From Miscanthus floridulus (lineage: Eukaryota > Streptophyta > Magnoliopsida > Poales > Poaceae), in assembly GCF_019320115.1 (NCBI RefSeq), contig NC_089598.1, positions 83,472,059 to 83,536,058 of the forward strand: a stretch of DNA of 64,000 bases. Direction: 5' to 3'. Position numbers and translations under genes: made by a program. The notes beneath the pieces were generated by a model. The model saw only the letters and a list, made by a program, of their open reading frames with translations, ran no database searches and was not told where the DNA came from. Every line of letters starts with the position of its first letter. Position 1 is the stretch's first letter. Shown here piece after piece: positions 9,382 through 20,830 of this stretch.

Positions 9382-12300
9382 TGTAACACCCTCGGTGTTA
9401 TACCATAAATCATTTACTAAAACATGTCATTAACATCATGTTTATGTGTTAGTGAATGTGATCAACTAAAATGCAAAACAAAAGTTGAGTCGATAGTCAT
9501 GTTATATCACTTAGTGTTTAAAACCAATTTTTATTAAGCAAAAATGCTATAGAACATGTATGTGATACTTAAATAAAGTTTGAAGTACAAACTTTGTAGA
9601 TGATAGTGAAATACTTGTGGTCAAAAAATGATATTACTAGCTAATATTTCCACTAGCTTAGAAATCGCAAATGGAAATCAAATTTGGCCCAAAAACTTAG
9701 AAATTTTCAAGTCTGTCGACAATTAGACATTGCTATGTTTGGCAATTTATTGTGAGAGATTGGGTTAAGGAGTGGTGTAATGTTATAGCTCGATTTGGTA
9801 GTCTCATGTGCCATCTTGTGCATGGTGAAGATGGTTTAGGTTTAGGAGCAACCGTTTGGTCGTGATGAATGCATTAAAATTCATGCGCGTCACTGTCTTG
9901 GGCTGGTTGGCCATGATCACCATGCTCGGGCACTCAGTGTCGCCACGTTGGTCGCACATGTGCATGCGCATGCTGCCATGCATGGATGGCTATGGCCGCC
10001 TCTGGCCTGGCCATGGCTCGGTTGCCGTAGGCCCCATCACACGAAGCCGCCGCTGCTTCCGCCTGCTCCATCCCACGCTGCGCTGCCGTCGCATCCGCCA
10101 CTGCTACCTCGCATCACGACGCTGCCAATGCCATCGTGTCACTCTAGTATGTGCACTGCATCGCACTGCCCCTCCTTGGCCTGGTTGGGTGATGTCCGCA
10201 CGTGGCCATGCACGTCGCCGTCGCTATGTCATTTATGACATTACGGCCACGCGGGCCACGCCGATCGGACGTGCACATGCCCATCGGCTAGCACCGGTGT
10301 GTGGGCCTCCTAGTCCCACCACTCACATCCCACCAAGGCAAGGATGAGCCGAGCCCACTGCCATGCTCCATTTCTCTCTTTCCCTCTTCTCTCTCTGCTC
10401 TCCATCGCCGTCGTGTTGCATCACGGTGAGGCTAGAGAGCGAGCACCTCTCATCAATTCCTCGTGCTTGCTTCTTTGCCTTCACATCCCCTCTCTAGCCA
10501 ACCCCACCCACCTTGACTCACGTCACGCCGAGCTCCAATTTTGGAGCTTTGCCCACCGTCGTGCCGATAAGGCCTGCCACCACCCGTGTTGTGGCCAGTC
10601 TCCACCACTTCATCCCGCGCCAATTCCTCTGCACCACTAGCTCGCCTTGGCTCCCTCTTCATCATGCGCATGCTAGTCGCAGCTCTAGTGCTGCCTCCTT
10701 GCCAATGACGTAGTTGTGCCTTTGTGGTCCACCATTCACCTCATAGCACTCATGTGGCCAGCCTCGCTCAGGTTGTCTTCGGCCGAGCTGGCTTCTCGCT
10801 AAGGTCACTGGTGAGTTGTTGTTGCTCACCCACTACCCCTACCACCTTATTGTTGCTGCAGCTCACCTGAACACCATCTCCATTACCATAGGGTGCCTGC
10901 CGTCATGGAGAGGTCCTTCTACGGTGTCCTGGCTCGTGCAACCACCGCCCATTGTCTCGCGTCGAACCCTAGGTGAGCGTCGGCCTCGTAGATAGGTCAG
11001 CGTGGGTCCTATGTGGATGGCATAAGTGCCAGTGCCACCGCTCACCATGCCGAAGCACGCAGGGATGGTCTAGGGCCTTGTCGTTGTAAAGAGGAGAAGA
11101 TCCGAGGGTTCTGTTGCAAAGTCGTTGTCTATAGAAATAGTACGTGTAGTGTTCGCGCTATTTTCTGATAAAGCGAGGGTGTTTTTGCAAGAGTGCCAGC
11201 ACACGCGGGCTTCCTCACCACGGGCCAACTCCGCACGTGGGCCGCGCCTCGCCTATGGGCGCCGCACGCTTGTGTACAAGCACGTTGCGCCGCGTGGGCC
11301 GTGTTGGACCAAAATCAGTTTAGCTTTTTTGTGGAGAATAGAAATAGCTTTTCATTTGTATTTCTAAGCTGAACTTTGGTAAATCATATAAAATCATGTA
11401 GGTATCCAAAAATTGTGCAACCAATTTTGTTGAGTTTCTAAAATTATGCTCTATCTGTTAGTGTATTTAGTTCATTTATTTGCTTGTTGATACCAGTAGC
11501 TATTAAATCATTTGAGAGTGCTTAATATGATTAGGTTAAATATTGTAGGAATTTTTGTGGTAGATTGGTGATAGCAAAAACCCTAAAATTTTTATAGTAG
11601 GTTCATTATATTGCTATGTGCTCACTGTAATTTTTGTAGCTTTAGAATAGACTTAACATAAGGGTAGTTAAATGCTCTTTGTTTCAAATATACATTAAAT
11701 CATTAGTAGAAATAGAGATATATCCTTCATTTGTAAAGCTTGGTGTTTGTTAGTTGAACCCAACACTTTACTTGACGAAGATGATAGTTAGCTTAGTATT
11801 TTAGTCAGTAGAGCTAGTTTAGTAGTTTACCATGTGTATTCTTATTTGAAGAGTTGATGTTGCCGAAATGCTAAGTGTTACATCATCATCGCATGTATGT
11901 AGAGAATGAGTTGGTGGAGATCGTGACCATTGGAGATCATGAGTTCGAGGAGGTGATCAAGGAGTACAAGGAGGAGATCCTCATGTAGGAGGAGGTCCTA
12001 GAGCCACCACTAACTGACTATGCTGACACCCCGCCTGCCCAAGGCAAGCCCCGGTGCATAACCCTTATTTTGAATGATCAATGTATATATATATGTGATG
12101 TGCATTTAAGTTACAGGATTTATATTGAAACTACATGCATAGATATACCTACCTATGAGTCCTACTAGCTTAGGTCGAGTAGCTATGATGCTTAGGTTTT
12201 TCGGTAATGTGAGTAACGTATCGTTGCTCATAATAGGTGATTATTATTATCACTCTCTTGATAAAATGGTGAAAGGAAATGGAGATCAGGTAGGGATATG

Positions 12301-12622
12301 GTACGAGTATTGGTGGGTGTAAGAGGTTGTGTCCTATGGCCAACGTGGCATAGCTTGGTTACACTGTTTTCCATGTTCATGTCGGTTAAGGACCGGCCGT
12401 TGCATTGGATTCTAGTCAGGTCACAGACTTATTATCCTGAGCACGTACTTGTTTATGGGAGCAGGGAAGACTCACTGCTCTCTTGTCGTGGGTTCTAGCT
12501 CTTTCTAGACTAACTAACTGGAGGTGGGGATGGTGGAGGTCTAAGCACCACACTGAGTCCAGGACTCAGGTGTGGGGGCTTGGAGTCCAAGTTTGGACGA
12601 GGACGTGGACCCCTTGATACAA
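9382..12622 (+). repeat. 3' LTR of the Tekay-type element, right end missing
   Basis: It starts TGTAACACCCTCGGTGTTA, a 7-bp hairpin (TAACACC/GGTGTTA). An AT-rich 0.47 kb is followed by a GC-rich block (9856-11330) and an AT-rich remainder. Near 12040 it has ggcaagccccggtgcat, matching ggcaagcctcggagcat in the other Tekay-type LTR near 59470, which confirms kinship. No PBS-side end is present; homology to Athila LTR begins at about 12623. Open frames in the GC block have no recognisable product and are best read as chance. Confidence 0.78.
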
Positions 12623-13297
12623 GATGAACGGGGAGATCTCCGAGAACTAGTCTGCTAGCGCATGGGAGACTTTAAGACTCCTCCATAGTACCCAAACACG
12701 GGGGTTACAAGAGATGGATAGGGCTATCACTACCTACCACCTACCCCTCAATCGGGGGGCACTGTCATATCCGAAGGTTCCTGTGTACATGAGCACCACA
12801 CCCATGTACAAAGAAAGTACCCATATCCCCCTAGGACTCTGACCCTACGAATCGACAAGCAAGAATATGGGCAAACCTAAAGGAACAACAAACCGTCACA
12901 TCAACCCTAGCTCTACTTCTACCCATACAAGTCATATGAATGATTAAGCATAAAGTTGAACATGTTAATATCATAACACACAAACTATATGCTAGTTCAT
13001 ATATCATGATTATAACAAGACAACTATACTCTAGTTCATATGCAGTACTATATAAATGATATGAGAGCAAGACTTTGAAGAACTCTTCATAGTATTCATA
13101 CCAAGATTTCTCTCTTTTCTTCTAAGGAGCCAAGCCCTCCTTGATAGCTTTGCTAGCTCACAAACTACTACTAAAAGCTAAAACACTACAAGTGTAGGGT
13201 AGTGAGGTGTGTAGCTCCAAATGATGTGTGTGTTGAAGGTGAGCTCCACCCCTTTCTTTTATAGTCAAGTGTGGTCCGTTTGGCACCAACAAAATAG
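12623..13297 (-). repeat. Partial 3' LTR of the Athila element
   Basis: About 675 bp collinear with 18233-18906, sharing gatgaacggggagatctc near the left end and ggcaccaacaaaatag at the right end. It has a TATA box (minus strand) at 13256-13263. Relative to the right LTR it lacks about 415 bp on one side and about 430 bp of U3 on the other, so both ends have been removed. Confidence 0.8.
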
Positions 13298-15129
13298 TAT
13301 TCTTCCATAATTCAAATAAATTGTCATTTAATTCACCCTTTATCTTGATCCCTATGGGGCGTATAGCTTTTCCAAGTTCTTAGGCGGTTGCAAGATAGAA
13401 TAGTTATAACAGAATCACCAATCATTCATTCCTTGATCAACCATCTATCTAGAGGTTTTATGAGTTTTTGCAAAACAAATGTAAGTTCCTCAAATGATTC
13501 TCTCGATCACTAAATATGTATGAAACCTCACCAAAGGCATTTGAAATTTTGCCTTCTTTTTTTTCATATCCTACCACTAAGGCTTTTGAGTGGAGTTTTG
13601 GGTAGGTATGACAGTGGGGCATACTTGCATCACTTATTTTGCTAAGTAAAAAACCGGACCTCAAGGAGATGCAAGTCATACACTTTGATCAAGACGTGTA
13701 AGTATGTGAAATTTTTATAAAGTCCTATTTCTAAATATTTTTGGTACTCCTTGAATCATGAATCTCTCTCTTTTCGATGAATGCCTTTTTATTCGAATGT
13801 ATGGGTTATCTTTATTTCTTTCTTCTCTTTTTCTTTTCTTTTCTTCATGCTCTTTGGCATGCATTTTTTTTCTCTCATGCCTTTTGGCATGGATATTTTT
13901 TTTCTTTTCTTCTTTTTTAGCAAAGCCCATACTATTCTTTTTTTTGGCATATGAAAATTTTTGAGAGAGAGACTCATGATAAATGAATGGAGTAATTTAT
14001 TTGGTGGACGGAAAAAGCATGTTTTTGCATAACTCTCAGTGTAAGAGTCAACAATTTATTTGTGGGTGTACGTTTGTCTTGATCATGGGTGCATGACGAG
14101 AATCTCAACAAGGGTCACAATAATTTGACAAAGCTCAATGCTCAAACAAGTAGGCTATGACTAAGGTTTGAATTTGAATATCATGTCATATGGTCTTGGT
14201 ATGTATTCATAATCATTGAGTAACTTTAGATTTTAGCATTTTAAAAATGAAATCTCCTGATGTCAAGTTTCTCTTAGAACAAAGTCAAAGTAAATTCCAT
14301 TTGTACCATCTCATAACTCGGAACAACTTAGAAAAGAAGCATGCATTTGCAACCCATAAGTTTTTAAGTTTTAGGATGAGACATTTTTAGCCAACAAAGT
14401 TAAATATTGGAGAATACTAAGTTATAACCTAGGCACAGATAAATTATAGATAGAGCAACTATTCATCATTTCAACTTAGGAGAAACGAAACATTCCTTAA
14501 ACACATACGAGAGTGGAATTCATATTTTAGGTATTTGTATCATATTTTATTTTTTGAAATTTTTTATTTTTTCAGATTTTTTATTTGCTAATAAATAAAT
14601 AAATGCAGAAAATAAATGTGAAAATTAAAAATACGATAAATATATAAGGTACCTCTGCGGGGGTCCTCCCCCAAACGAGCTCTAGGCCAATGCTGTGACG
14701 AGTTGCTTGGTGATGACTCCTAGGTAGCTTTATTGTATATGGTTTTATTTATACTTTTTGTTTACCCTACCCATGTCTATACTTTGTGGTTTTGGTTCAA
14801 TGATCAAATTTAAACTTCACATTTACATTTGATCAAGGTAGGCTCATCAACCTAAGCACCGTGCTTAATTTGAAAAGCCTATGAAAGCATGATTGATTAC
14901 TAACCATACTTCAAACCAAAATATACTTGTATGGAACAATGTGAGTTTTATTCCAGATATATGAAGGGTGAACTAATTGTTTTTATTTTTAGCATAATTT
15001 AAGGCATAATCTATAGTTTCATTATATAGGAATTCTAAGCAAATTATAATTGTAAAGGATAACTACCGATTTACCTTCGGCAAGGGCTCACCATTTAAAG
15101 TTCAATGAGCCAGACTCTTCTCCCTTCAT
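13298..15129 (-). other. Non-coding 3' region of the Athila element
   Basis: 1.8 kb of AT-rich DNA with no supportable gene. It contains a long pyrimidine run with two ATGC..GGCATG inverted repeats (13800-13940; purine-rich on the element strand). At 14645-14680 is a G/C-run palindrome, tttgggggaggacccccg on the minus strand, which could be a polypurine tract or relic of one. RT and integrase would be expected here in a full Athila but are absent. Confidence 0.55.
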
Positions 15130-15930
15130 TTCTTGCTTGAGGATGGTACATCCATGCCTAGAGGAGTAGACACGGATGATTGCACCTTCTTCGGTCTCCA
15201 CACCATTTTGTTTGACTTGGGTGGTGTGGAGGTGGACTTCAAAGCTTCTTCTTTTTGTTTCCACACCTTTTTGTCCTTTTTGGGTGGTGTGGGAACAACC
15301 TTTGGAGTTTCTTCTTTTTGTTTTAGGCTATTCTTTTTTCTGCTCTGGCCTCTTTTTATTTTGTTTATTTTTCTTGACGAGGCTGTCCACTAGTTGAGGT
15401 TATATCTCAACCTCCTTTATACCTTGTGGGTTCAGCCCGTACTTGATACAGATCATGGAGCATTGCTCCTGCCTGGGCCAAATGTCAAACTTCTCTTCTT
15501 TGCTATTGATGTTGAAGCAGATTTCTCTGGCTCCAACATCAATCTTTGCTCCCGCGGTGCTGAGGAATGGTCACCCCAGGATGAGGGGCGATTGTTTCGT
15601 AGTTTCTGGCACCACGAAATCAACTAGGACGAAGTATCCTTGGATTTTCACCGGGATATCTTCAGCAATCATAGCTGGATAGCAGACCATGGAATCAGCT
15701 AGCTAGAGCATCATTGGCATAGGTGCGATGTGGGTGAAGTTCAACTTATCAAAGACGGTCTTGGGCATAATGCTTACGCTTGCCCCAAGATCGCACAAGG
15801 CATGATCAAACTGTTGGGTGCCAATGGAGCACGTGATTGTGGGGCACCCAGTGTCCTTCTTGTTTTCTGATAGACGGTTGAGTATAGCAGCGCTACACTC
15901 TTCCGTCAGCTTTACGACCTACGTGGATGG
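15130..15930 (-). pseudogene. Athila aspartic protease region, broken
   Basis: Read on the minus strand, the region gives a protease-like segment. CSIGTQQFDHALCDLGAS and VSIMPKTVFDKL surround the catalytic D-L-G-A near 15790-15810, then QGYFVLVDFVVPE and an SPLILG flap/end motif follow. The Athila family uses D(S/L)GA at this site. Downstream, a lysine-rich linker carries imperfect repeats of a TPPK..K.VW..K pattern (15150-15330), after which coding potential ends. At least two TAG stops interrupt it. Protease would cleave the gag-pol precursor in the particle. Nothing like RT follows. Confidence 0.75.
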
Positions 15931-17560
15931 CAAAGGTCATTTGTTGTTGATGAGGTCTTTGATGTATTTTGCGTAGGAAGGTACATGTAAGACGTCCATA
16001 GTGGGATGCTCACATGTATCTTCTCTATCATCTCCGCAAAATGAGTGAATTGCTCATCCATGACCTGCTTTCTTTTCCTTGTTGGAAACGCCAAGTAGCT
16101 TGTATCAACAAAGTCTTATGGTGCTTTTTTCTCATCTTCTTCTTGATCTTTTGTGTTTTTGTTGATGGTGAAGGTCCTTCTTCCTGTTGCCCTTGCTTTT
16201 TTCCTGCTTTATTGTTAGGATTTGGTGGATCATGAGTGGACTTACCACCCCTCGTGGTCATCGCATTAACTTTTTCAAGAGAATTCCCGGGTTTCCCTAG
16301 GATCTTCCCTTCATTATTAATAGGAATAGCAGCAGCAATTTGAGCTAATTTTGTTTCTATCATTTTATTAAAGCTCATTTGATTTTGAACAGAGGAAGAT
16401 AAATTTTTGAATTTTGAATTAATGTTTTCTATCATTTTATCATTATACATTAACTTTAGTGATACTTTTGTTAATTTTTGCTTGACCTAAAACTAGGTCT
16501 TTCAAGGAAGGTTGATTTGAATTGTAATTTGAGTTGAGGTTTGAATTACCTCATTGTGTGCGGTACTGATTGTTCCACGCAATATTATTACCTTCTCAGA
16601 ACCCATTGTTGATATATGTGGTATCTTCACAGGTCTCAAGGAAGTTGTTCCCTGAGTGTTCGACTTCTCCATAGACTTCGCAAGTCATTTGTGAGTCTGT
16701 GGCCTGAATGGTGGCCTTCATAGCTTCCTTCTCGTGGGCCCTTTCATTCAGTATTGGAAGTAACAAATCAATTTTTGCGGCAAGCATATCTGCCTCCTTC
16801 AAGGTATGCATGCCTTTTTGTTGCTTGCGCTCCTCTCCCTAGCTCTGATTGGCCACCATTTTCTCGATGAGAGCCGTGGCATTGTTGATGGTGAGGGAGA
16901 GAAACGCTTCTCTAGTAGCGACATCCACATGCCCCTTCGATATGGGCGTAAGCCCCTCGTAGAAGTTCTAGAGCACGAGCCAATTTTCCATTCCATGGTG
17001 CGGGCAGGCCTGGATGTAATCCTACAGCCTCTCTCATGCCTTAGGGATGGATTCTAGTGAAGTTTGCTAGAAGTTTGAAATTTCCCCCCTCAGGGCATTG
17101 GTTTTGCCCATGGGGAAAAATTTCGTGAGGAATGTCACGGAACATTTGTCCCACGTACTAATAGCATTCTTCTCCTTATAAAACCATTGTTTCTCCTTCC
17201 CTGCAAGGGAGAAGGGAAACAGACGGAGCCTTGTGCTTGCTGGTGCGACGTCTTTGATGACGATGGTGTCGCACAGCTCTAGGAAATGTTGCAAGTGTGC
17301 ACTTGCGTCCTTGCATGGCAAACCACAGAATTGGTTCGTCTACACCATCATGATTAGGCCAGTGTGTAGCTCAAAGTTTCTAGCTCCTATGTTGACAGCG
17401 GGCCAACGTGAAAGTTGGCAACAGCGGGGGTGGAGTAGTCACAGAGTATCTTGGCCAACGGTAGTAGTAGATGGTACGGTGGTGAATGGTTCACTTGCCA
17501 GCGGAGTAGCGGAGGAAGAAGCAGTACAGGACCTATTCTTCCTTAGGAGCGCCTCCGGAT
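15930..17560 (-). pseudogene. Athila gag, broken
   Basis: The minus-strand frame begins near 17560. Recognisable segments are ELHTGLIMMV (about 17380), HLQHFLELCDTIVIKDVAPA (17250-17310), RLRLFPFSLAGKEKQWFY (17170-17230), FPMGKTNALRG (17080-17110), a decayed Cys/His segment CEVYGEVEHSGN (16640-16690) and MTTRGGKSTHDPPNPN (16215-16265). This order matches grass Athila gag. Frameshifts and stops (for example TAG in place of Gln before TNQFCG near 17345) break it. It lies directly upstream of the protease segment, with about 240 bp of leader to the PBS. Confidence 0.8.
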
Positions 17561-17723
17561 TATCGATGTAGTTTTTCGATAGGACGAAACCACTCATACA
17601 CTATAATGTTTTCATCACCAATAGGAAGAAAACAAGCAGAATTAGCCTACACAAACTATGACTACCATTATATGCATGTGCTCATGATCATGTCTACTAG
17701 ATTCTTTAACCTATGCCCTCCCC

Positions 17724-17850
17724 GATAATGGTGCAAGAAATGCTTGTTGGTATTTCTTAGCGCAATCACCAAGTGTGGAGGTTTTAAGTCCATCCTTGGC
17801 AATGGCGCCAGAAATGCATGTTGGTATTTCTTAACACCATCACTAAGATT
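17724..17850 (-). repeat. Athila PBS (tRNA-Asp) and LTR end, duplicated 74 bp apart
   Basis: On the minus strand the LTR ends ..AAATACCAACA and is followed by TGGCGCCATTGCC (plus 17798-17810), the tRNA-Asp primer site used by Athila. A second, diverged copy of LTR end plus PBS-like sequence (TTGCACCATTATCGGGGA) lies 74 bp further in, its LTR-end boundary at 17745. The outer copy has the better TGGCGCC core, the inner one the better CGGGGA continuation. Confidence 0.78.
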
Positions 17851-19334
17851 GAGTTAACCTTAGTGACGCCACCAAGAAACACCAACTACGATACTTCTTA
17901 ACGATTATAGAAAATATCCGCAAGCGCACGGATCTATTGTTGTAGTATTTCATCTGAAAGTATTTAGGGTATCATTATTTATATTTCCCAAAGGAGGGCA
18001 AGGTATAAGAGTCTAGCATGAGCATGAACAAGATTACATACTTACATAGTGGACCATAGTTCAAGATAGGGGTTCAAGGATAGTGGACACACATCTGGGC
18101 CAACCTCAAGGATAAAAGGAAAACAAAGAATAAAAGAATGTCCTACGTGGAGGCGGCATGTTCAAATATAGCCGTGCGAAGAACAAGTGATGATCATACA
18201 AGCTATATGACTAGAGTTAGAACTAACTATGAGATGAACGGGGAGATCTCTAGGAACTGGTCTGCCAGCGCATGGGATACTTTAAGATGCCTACACAGTA
18301 CTCGAACATGGGGGATTGCAAGGGATGGACAAGGGTGTCACCACTTGCCGCCTACCCCTCAACCGGGGCACTGTCATATCTAAAGGTTCCTGTGCACCCG
18401 AGCACCACGCTCGTGTACAAGGAAACTAACCATATCCCCCCAGGACTTCGACCCTACGGATCGACAAGCAAGAATATGGGCAAACCCAAAGGAACGATGA
18501 ACCATCACCTCAACCCTAGCTCTACTTCTACCCATACAAGTCTTATGAATGATTAAGCATAAAGTTGAACATGTTAAGATCATAACACACAAACTATATG
18601 CTAGTTCATATATCACGATTATAACAAGACAACTATACTCTAGTTCATATGCACTACTATATAAATGATATGAGAGCAAGACTTTGGAAGAACTCTTCAT
18701 AGTATTCATACCAAGATTTCCCTCTTTTCTTCCAAGGACCCAAGCCCTCCTTGATAGCTTTGCTAGCTCACAAACTACTACTAAAAGCTAAAACACTACA
18801 AGAGTAGGGTAGTGAGGTGTGTAGCTCCAAATGATGTGTGTGTTGAAGGAGAGCTCCCCCCTTTCTTTTATAGTGGAGTGTGGTCGGTTTGGCACCAACA
18901 AAATAGGATATCAGCCAAAACTACCTATGCATGGAGGCATGCCACTGCTGGAGGAGGATGGGCCCAAGAGGCGGTGGCAAGGGTGTGGCCGCACCCAGGG
19001 TGCTCCTCACCCTGGTGGGACCGCCTCATGACAGTCTTTGCATGGTCGGTTCCTAGGTGGGTCTGGACCCTTCCCCCAGTGGTGCTTGACCTAGGTTGTT
19101 GCGTGAAGGTGGGCTTCTCCATTTCTCTCATTGCGCATTTCTACTTTACGCTTTCTGTGTTGCCCCTTTTGCTTGGTTTTCCACTTGTATTCGAATGTGT
19201 GTCCTGCAAACCATGTTTTCTCCAATAGAAGTAGAACTATGTCAATAGTAAAGGTATATGTGTCAAAAGATTATTTATTTCTCCCATTTTGGACATTAAT
19301 TAGCGGTCGGATTTGATCGATAGTGACCACCAAC
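17819..19334 (-). repeat. 5' LTR of the Athila element
   Basis: 1516 bp with ends TGTTGG (17819) and CCAACA (19334), adjoining the PBS on the inner side. The outer end was chosen because tgaccaccaaca at 19323-19334 gives the matching inverted repeat, a U3 of about 460 bp above the TATA box, and a flank that continues as SIRE LTR. An alternative CCAACA at 18895-18900 would leave an implausibly short U3. Confidence 0.7.
18865..18872 (-). promoter_or_regulatory. TATA box of the Athila 5' LTR
   Basis: TATAAAAG on the minus strand (context CACTATAAAAGAAAGG), conserved in the partial 3' LTR at 13256-13263. Confidence 0.6.
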
Positions 19335-20268
19335 AACTAACAAGGCTACTCAAGCCAAATTAGTTCCACAAGGGAGCTACTTCTATGTTATACAAGCAAA
19401 AAGGTAACTAGCAATATACACAAGCTAACTAATTACAAGAGCAACTACACAATCACAATATATGAAAAGTAAGTACAAGCTTGTGTAACGGGGATGCAAA
19501 CCAACAGGAAGCAAGGATGACATAGTGATTTTTATCCTGAGGTTCATGTGCTTGCTAACACGCTAGTCCTCATTGTGTCGACCATTCACTTGGTGGTTCA
19601 GCGGCTAATTAACATCACCTACCAAGCCCACATGTTGACACGCTCTACCAGAGTTACTCTTCATGGCTCCTACGGGGCGAGCACAATACCCCCTCACAAT
19701 CTCTTCTCTGGAGCACCGCACAATCTTCTTGCGTGCTTCATGATTGAGAACTCACCACCAAGCCATCTAGGAGGTGGCAACCTCCAAGAGTAATAAGCAC
19801 CACCGGCTTGCAACTCGATCACCTAGTGCCACTCGATACAATCTCATAATGCAACACACTAGAATCACTCACTCACAATAGATTCACACTTCTCGCAAGC
19901 ACAATTGAGTTAGAGGCTTCTCAAACCAAGCACACATAAGGGCAACACATCCCCAAGGTGCTCAACCTTAGCCAAGCCTGAGCTCCACCTCTATTTATAG
20001 CCCCAAGCCAAATAGAGTTGTTGGAGCAAAGTATCCCTTTTCTACGAGGGCACCGGACAGGGTGGTGCCTGGCACCAGACAAGGCGGTGCCCCTCTAATG
20101 GTCGAATTCCAATGGCTAATTTAAACTAGCTATTGAGCCCCGGGCACTAGACATAGGGCGCGGTGCACCGCCCTAGGGATGGTGGTGCACCCAACCAAGT
20201 TCCCCCCTCTCTAGAAAAAAGTGGCGGTGTTAGACCGCCATGGTCACCGGATAGTCCAGTGACCCTAA
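19335..20268 (-). repeat. 3' LTR of the SIRE-like element, left part
   Basis: Collinear with 54436 to about 55049 of the other LTR (shared aactaacaaggctactcaag, cttgtgtaacggggatgcaa). It ends at the Tat TSD CCTAA (20264-20268) and continues at 48104. It keeps about 300 bp, including a TATA box, that the other LTR has lost. Confidence 0.85.
19991..20000 (-). promoter_or_regulatory. TATA box in the SIRE-like 3' LTR
   Basis: CTATAAATAG on the minus strand, a good plant TATA box. The 5' LTR lacks it because of a deletion. Confidence 0.6.
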
Positions 20269-20374
20269 TGTTGGGGACCAATACTAGGGTACTCGAAGAG
20301 GAGGTGCTAATAAACAATCAACATTGATTCATCCGAGCAGTCAAGAGCATGACTACAGCTCCAACCGATCCCCA

Positions 20375-20830
20375 GGTGTGCAAGCTCCGCCTCGCGCGGC
20401 CTCTGTGGGCGGACTCCGCCTCGCCCAACCTCTAGGGGCAGGCTTCACCTCACTCGACACCGAGACCGTAGGCTCCACCTTGCCTGACCTCTGAGGGCTG
20501 GCTCCGCCTCGCTCAACCTCTGAGGACTGGCTCCACCTAGCCCAACCTCTGAGGGCTGGCTCTGCCTCGCCCGGCCTCTAAGGACGCGCTCCGCCTTGCC
20601 CAACACTGAGGCCATGGGCTCCGCCTCGCCTGACCTCTAAGGGCGGGCTCCGCCTTGCCTGGCCTCTGAGGGTGGGCTCCGCCTCGCCCAACCTCTGAGG
20701 GATGGCTCTGCCTCGCCCAACCTCTGGGAGAGGATTCCACCTTATCCGACCCTTGGGTTTTGTGCTTTGCCTCACCTGGCCTCTAGGGGGGACTCTGCCT
20801 CACCCGACCCTGAGGCCAGGGGATCCATCT
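20375..20830 (+). repeat. Minisatellite of about 29-bp units in the Tat LTR
   Basis: About fifteen imperfect units built on CTCCGCCTCGCCCGACCTCT plus a gaggg(c/t) spacer. The matching array in the other LTR is at 46870-47290 with different unit order and sequence. Open frames here (RGQARRSP-type repeats on the minus strand) follow from the repeat and are not genes. Confidence 0.88.

Larger units (their letters stand above)
1..12622 (+). mobile_element. Tekay-type chromovirus (Ty3/gypsy), degenerate, truncated at both ends
   Basis: An LTR retrotransposon enters from the left edge. In order it has gag (1-714), a nested element (715-5592), then zinc-knuckle remnant, protease, RT, RNase H, integrase and chromodomain (5598-9290), a polypurine tract (9368-9381) and a 3' LTR starting TGTAACACC at 9382. 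The chromodomain after the integrase, the RT box [10 protein letters not shown] and this LTR start place it in the chromovirus branch of Ty3/gypsy, Tekay/Del clade. The frame is closed by about 35 stops, 31 of them TAG, so it cannot move by itself. The 3' LTR is lost beyond about 12622, where Athila sequence begins. Confidence 0.88.
12623..19334 (-). mobile_element. Athila-lineage gypsy element, gag-protease only, left LTR damaged
   Basis: On the minus strand: 5' LTR (17819-19334), PBS for tRNA-Asp, gag, protease, then non-coding DNA and a partial 3' LTR (12623-13297). The gag phrases CDTIVIKDVAPAS and MTTRGGKSTHDPPNPN and the protease phrase CDLGASVSIMP are typical of grass Athila. No RT, RNase H or integrase is visible between protease (about 15130) and the LTR, so it is non-autonomous or deleted. 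It sits inside the SIRE-like LTR (right flank actaacaagg matches 54436 onward). The left flank and TSD are lost. Confidence 0.82.

Noticed and set aside
9856..11370. Several open frames of 60-163 codons in a GC-rich block
   Set aside because: They lie within the 3' LTR of the Tekay-type element. GC-rich DNA has few stops, frames overlap on both strands, and none shows a domain.
13715..13977. Lysine-rich minus-strand frame (KKEEKKKNIHAKRHERKK)
   Set aside because: It is the translation of a pyrimidine/purine run in Athila non-coding DNA, without a family or start context.
18895..18900. CCAACA as outer end of the Athila 5' LTR
   Set aside because: It would leave only about 25 bp upstream of the TATA box. 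The CCAACA at 19329-19334 gives a normal U3 and a clean junction to SIRE LTR.
20537..20775. Arg/Gly/Ala-rich repetitive frames on the minus strand, also at 46798-47120
   Set aside because: They are products of the LTR minisatellite read in two frames. The units differ between the LTRs and do not preserve protein.
20375..20830. CRISPR-like array of about 29-bp units
   Set aside because: The units are contiguous without unique spacers, and the DNA is plant nuclear; it is a minisatellite.
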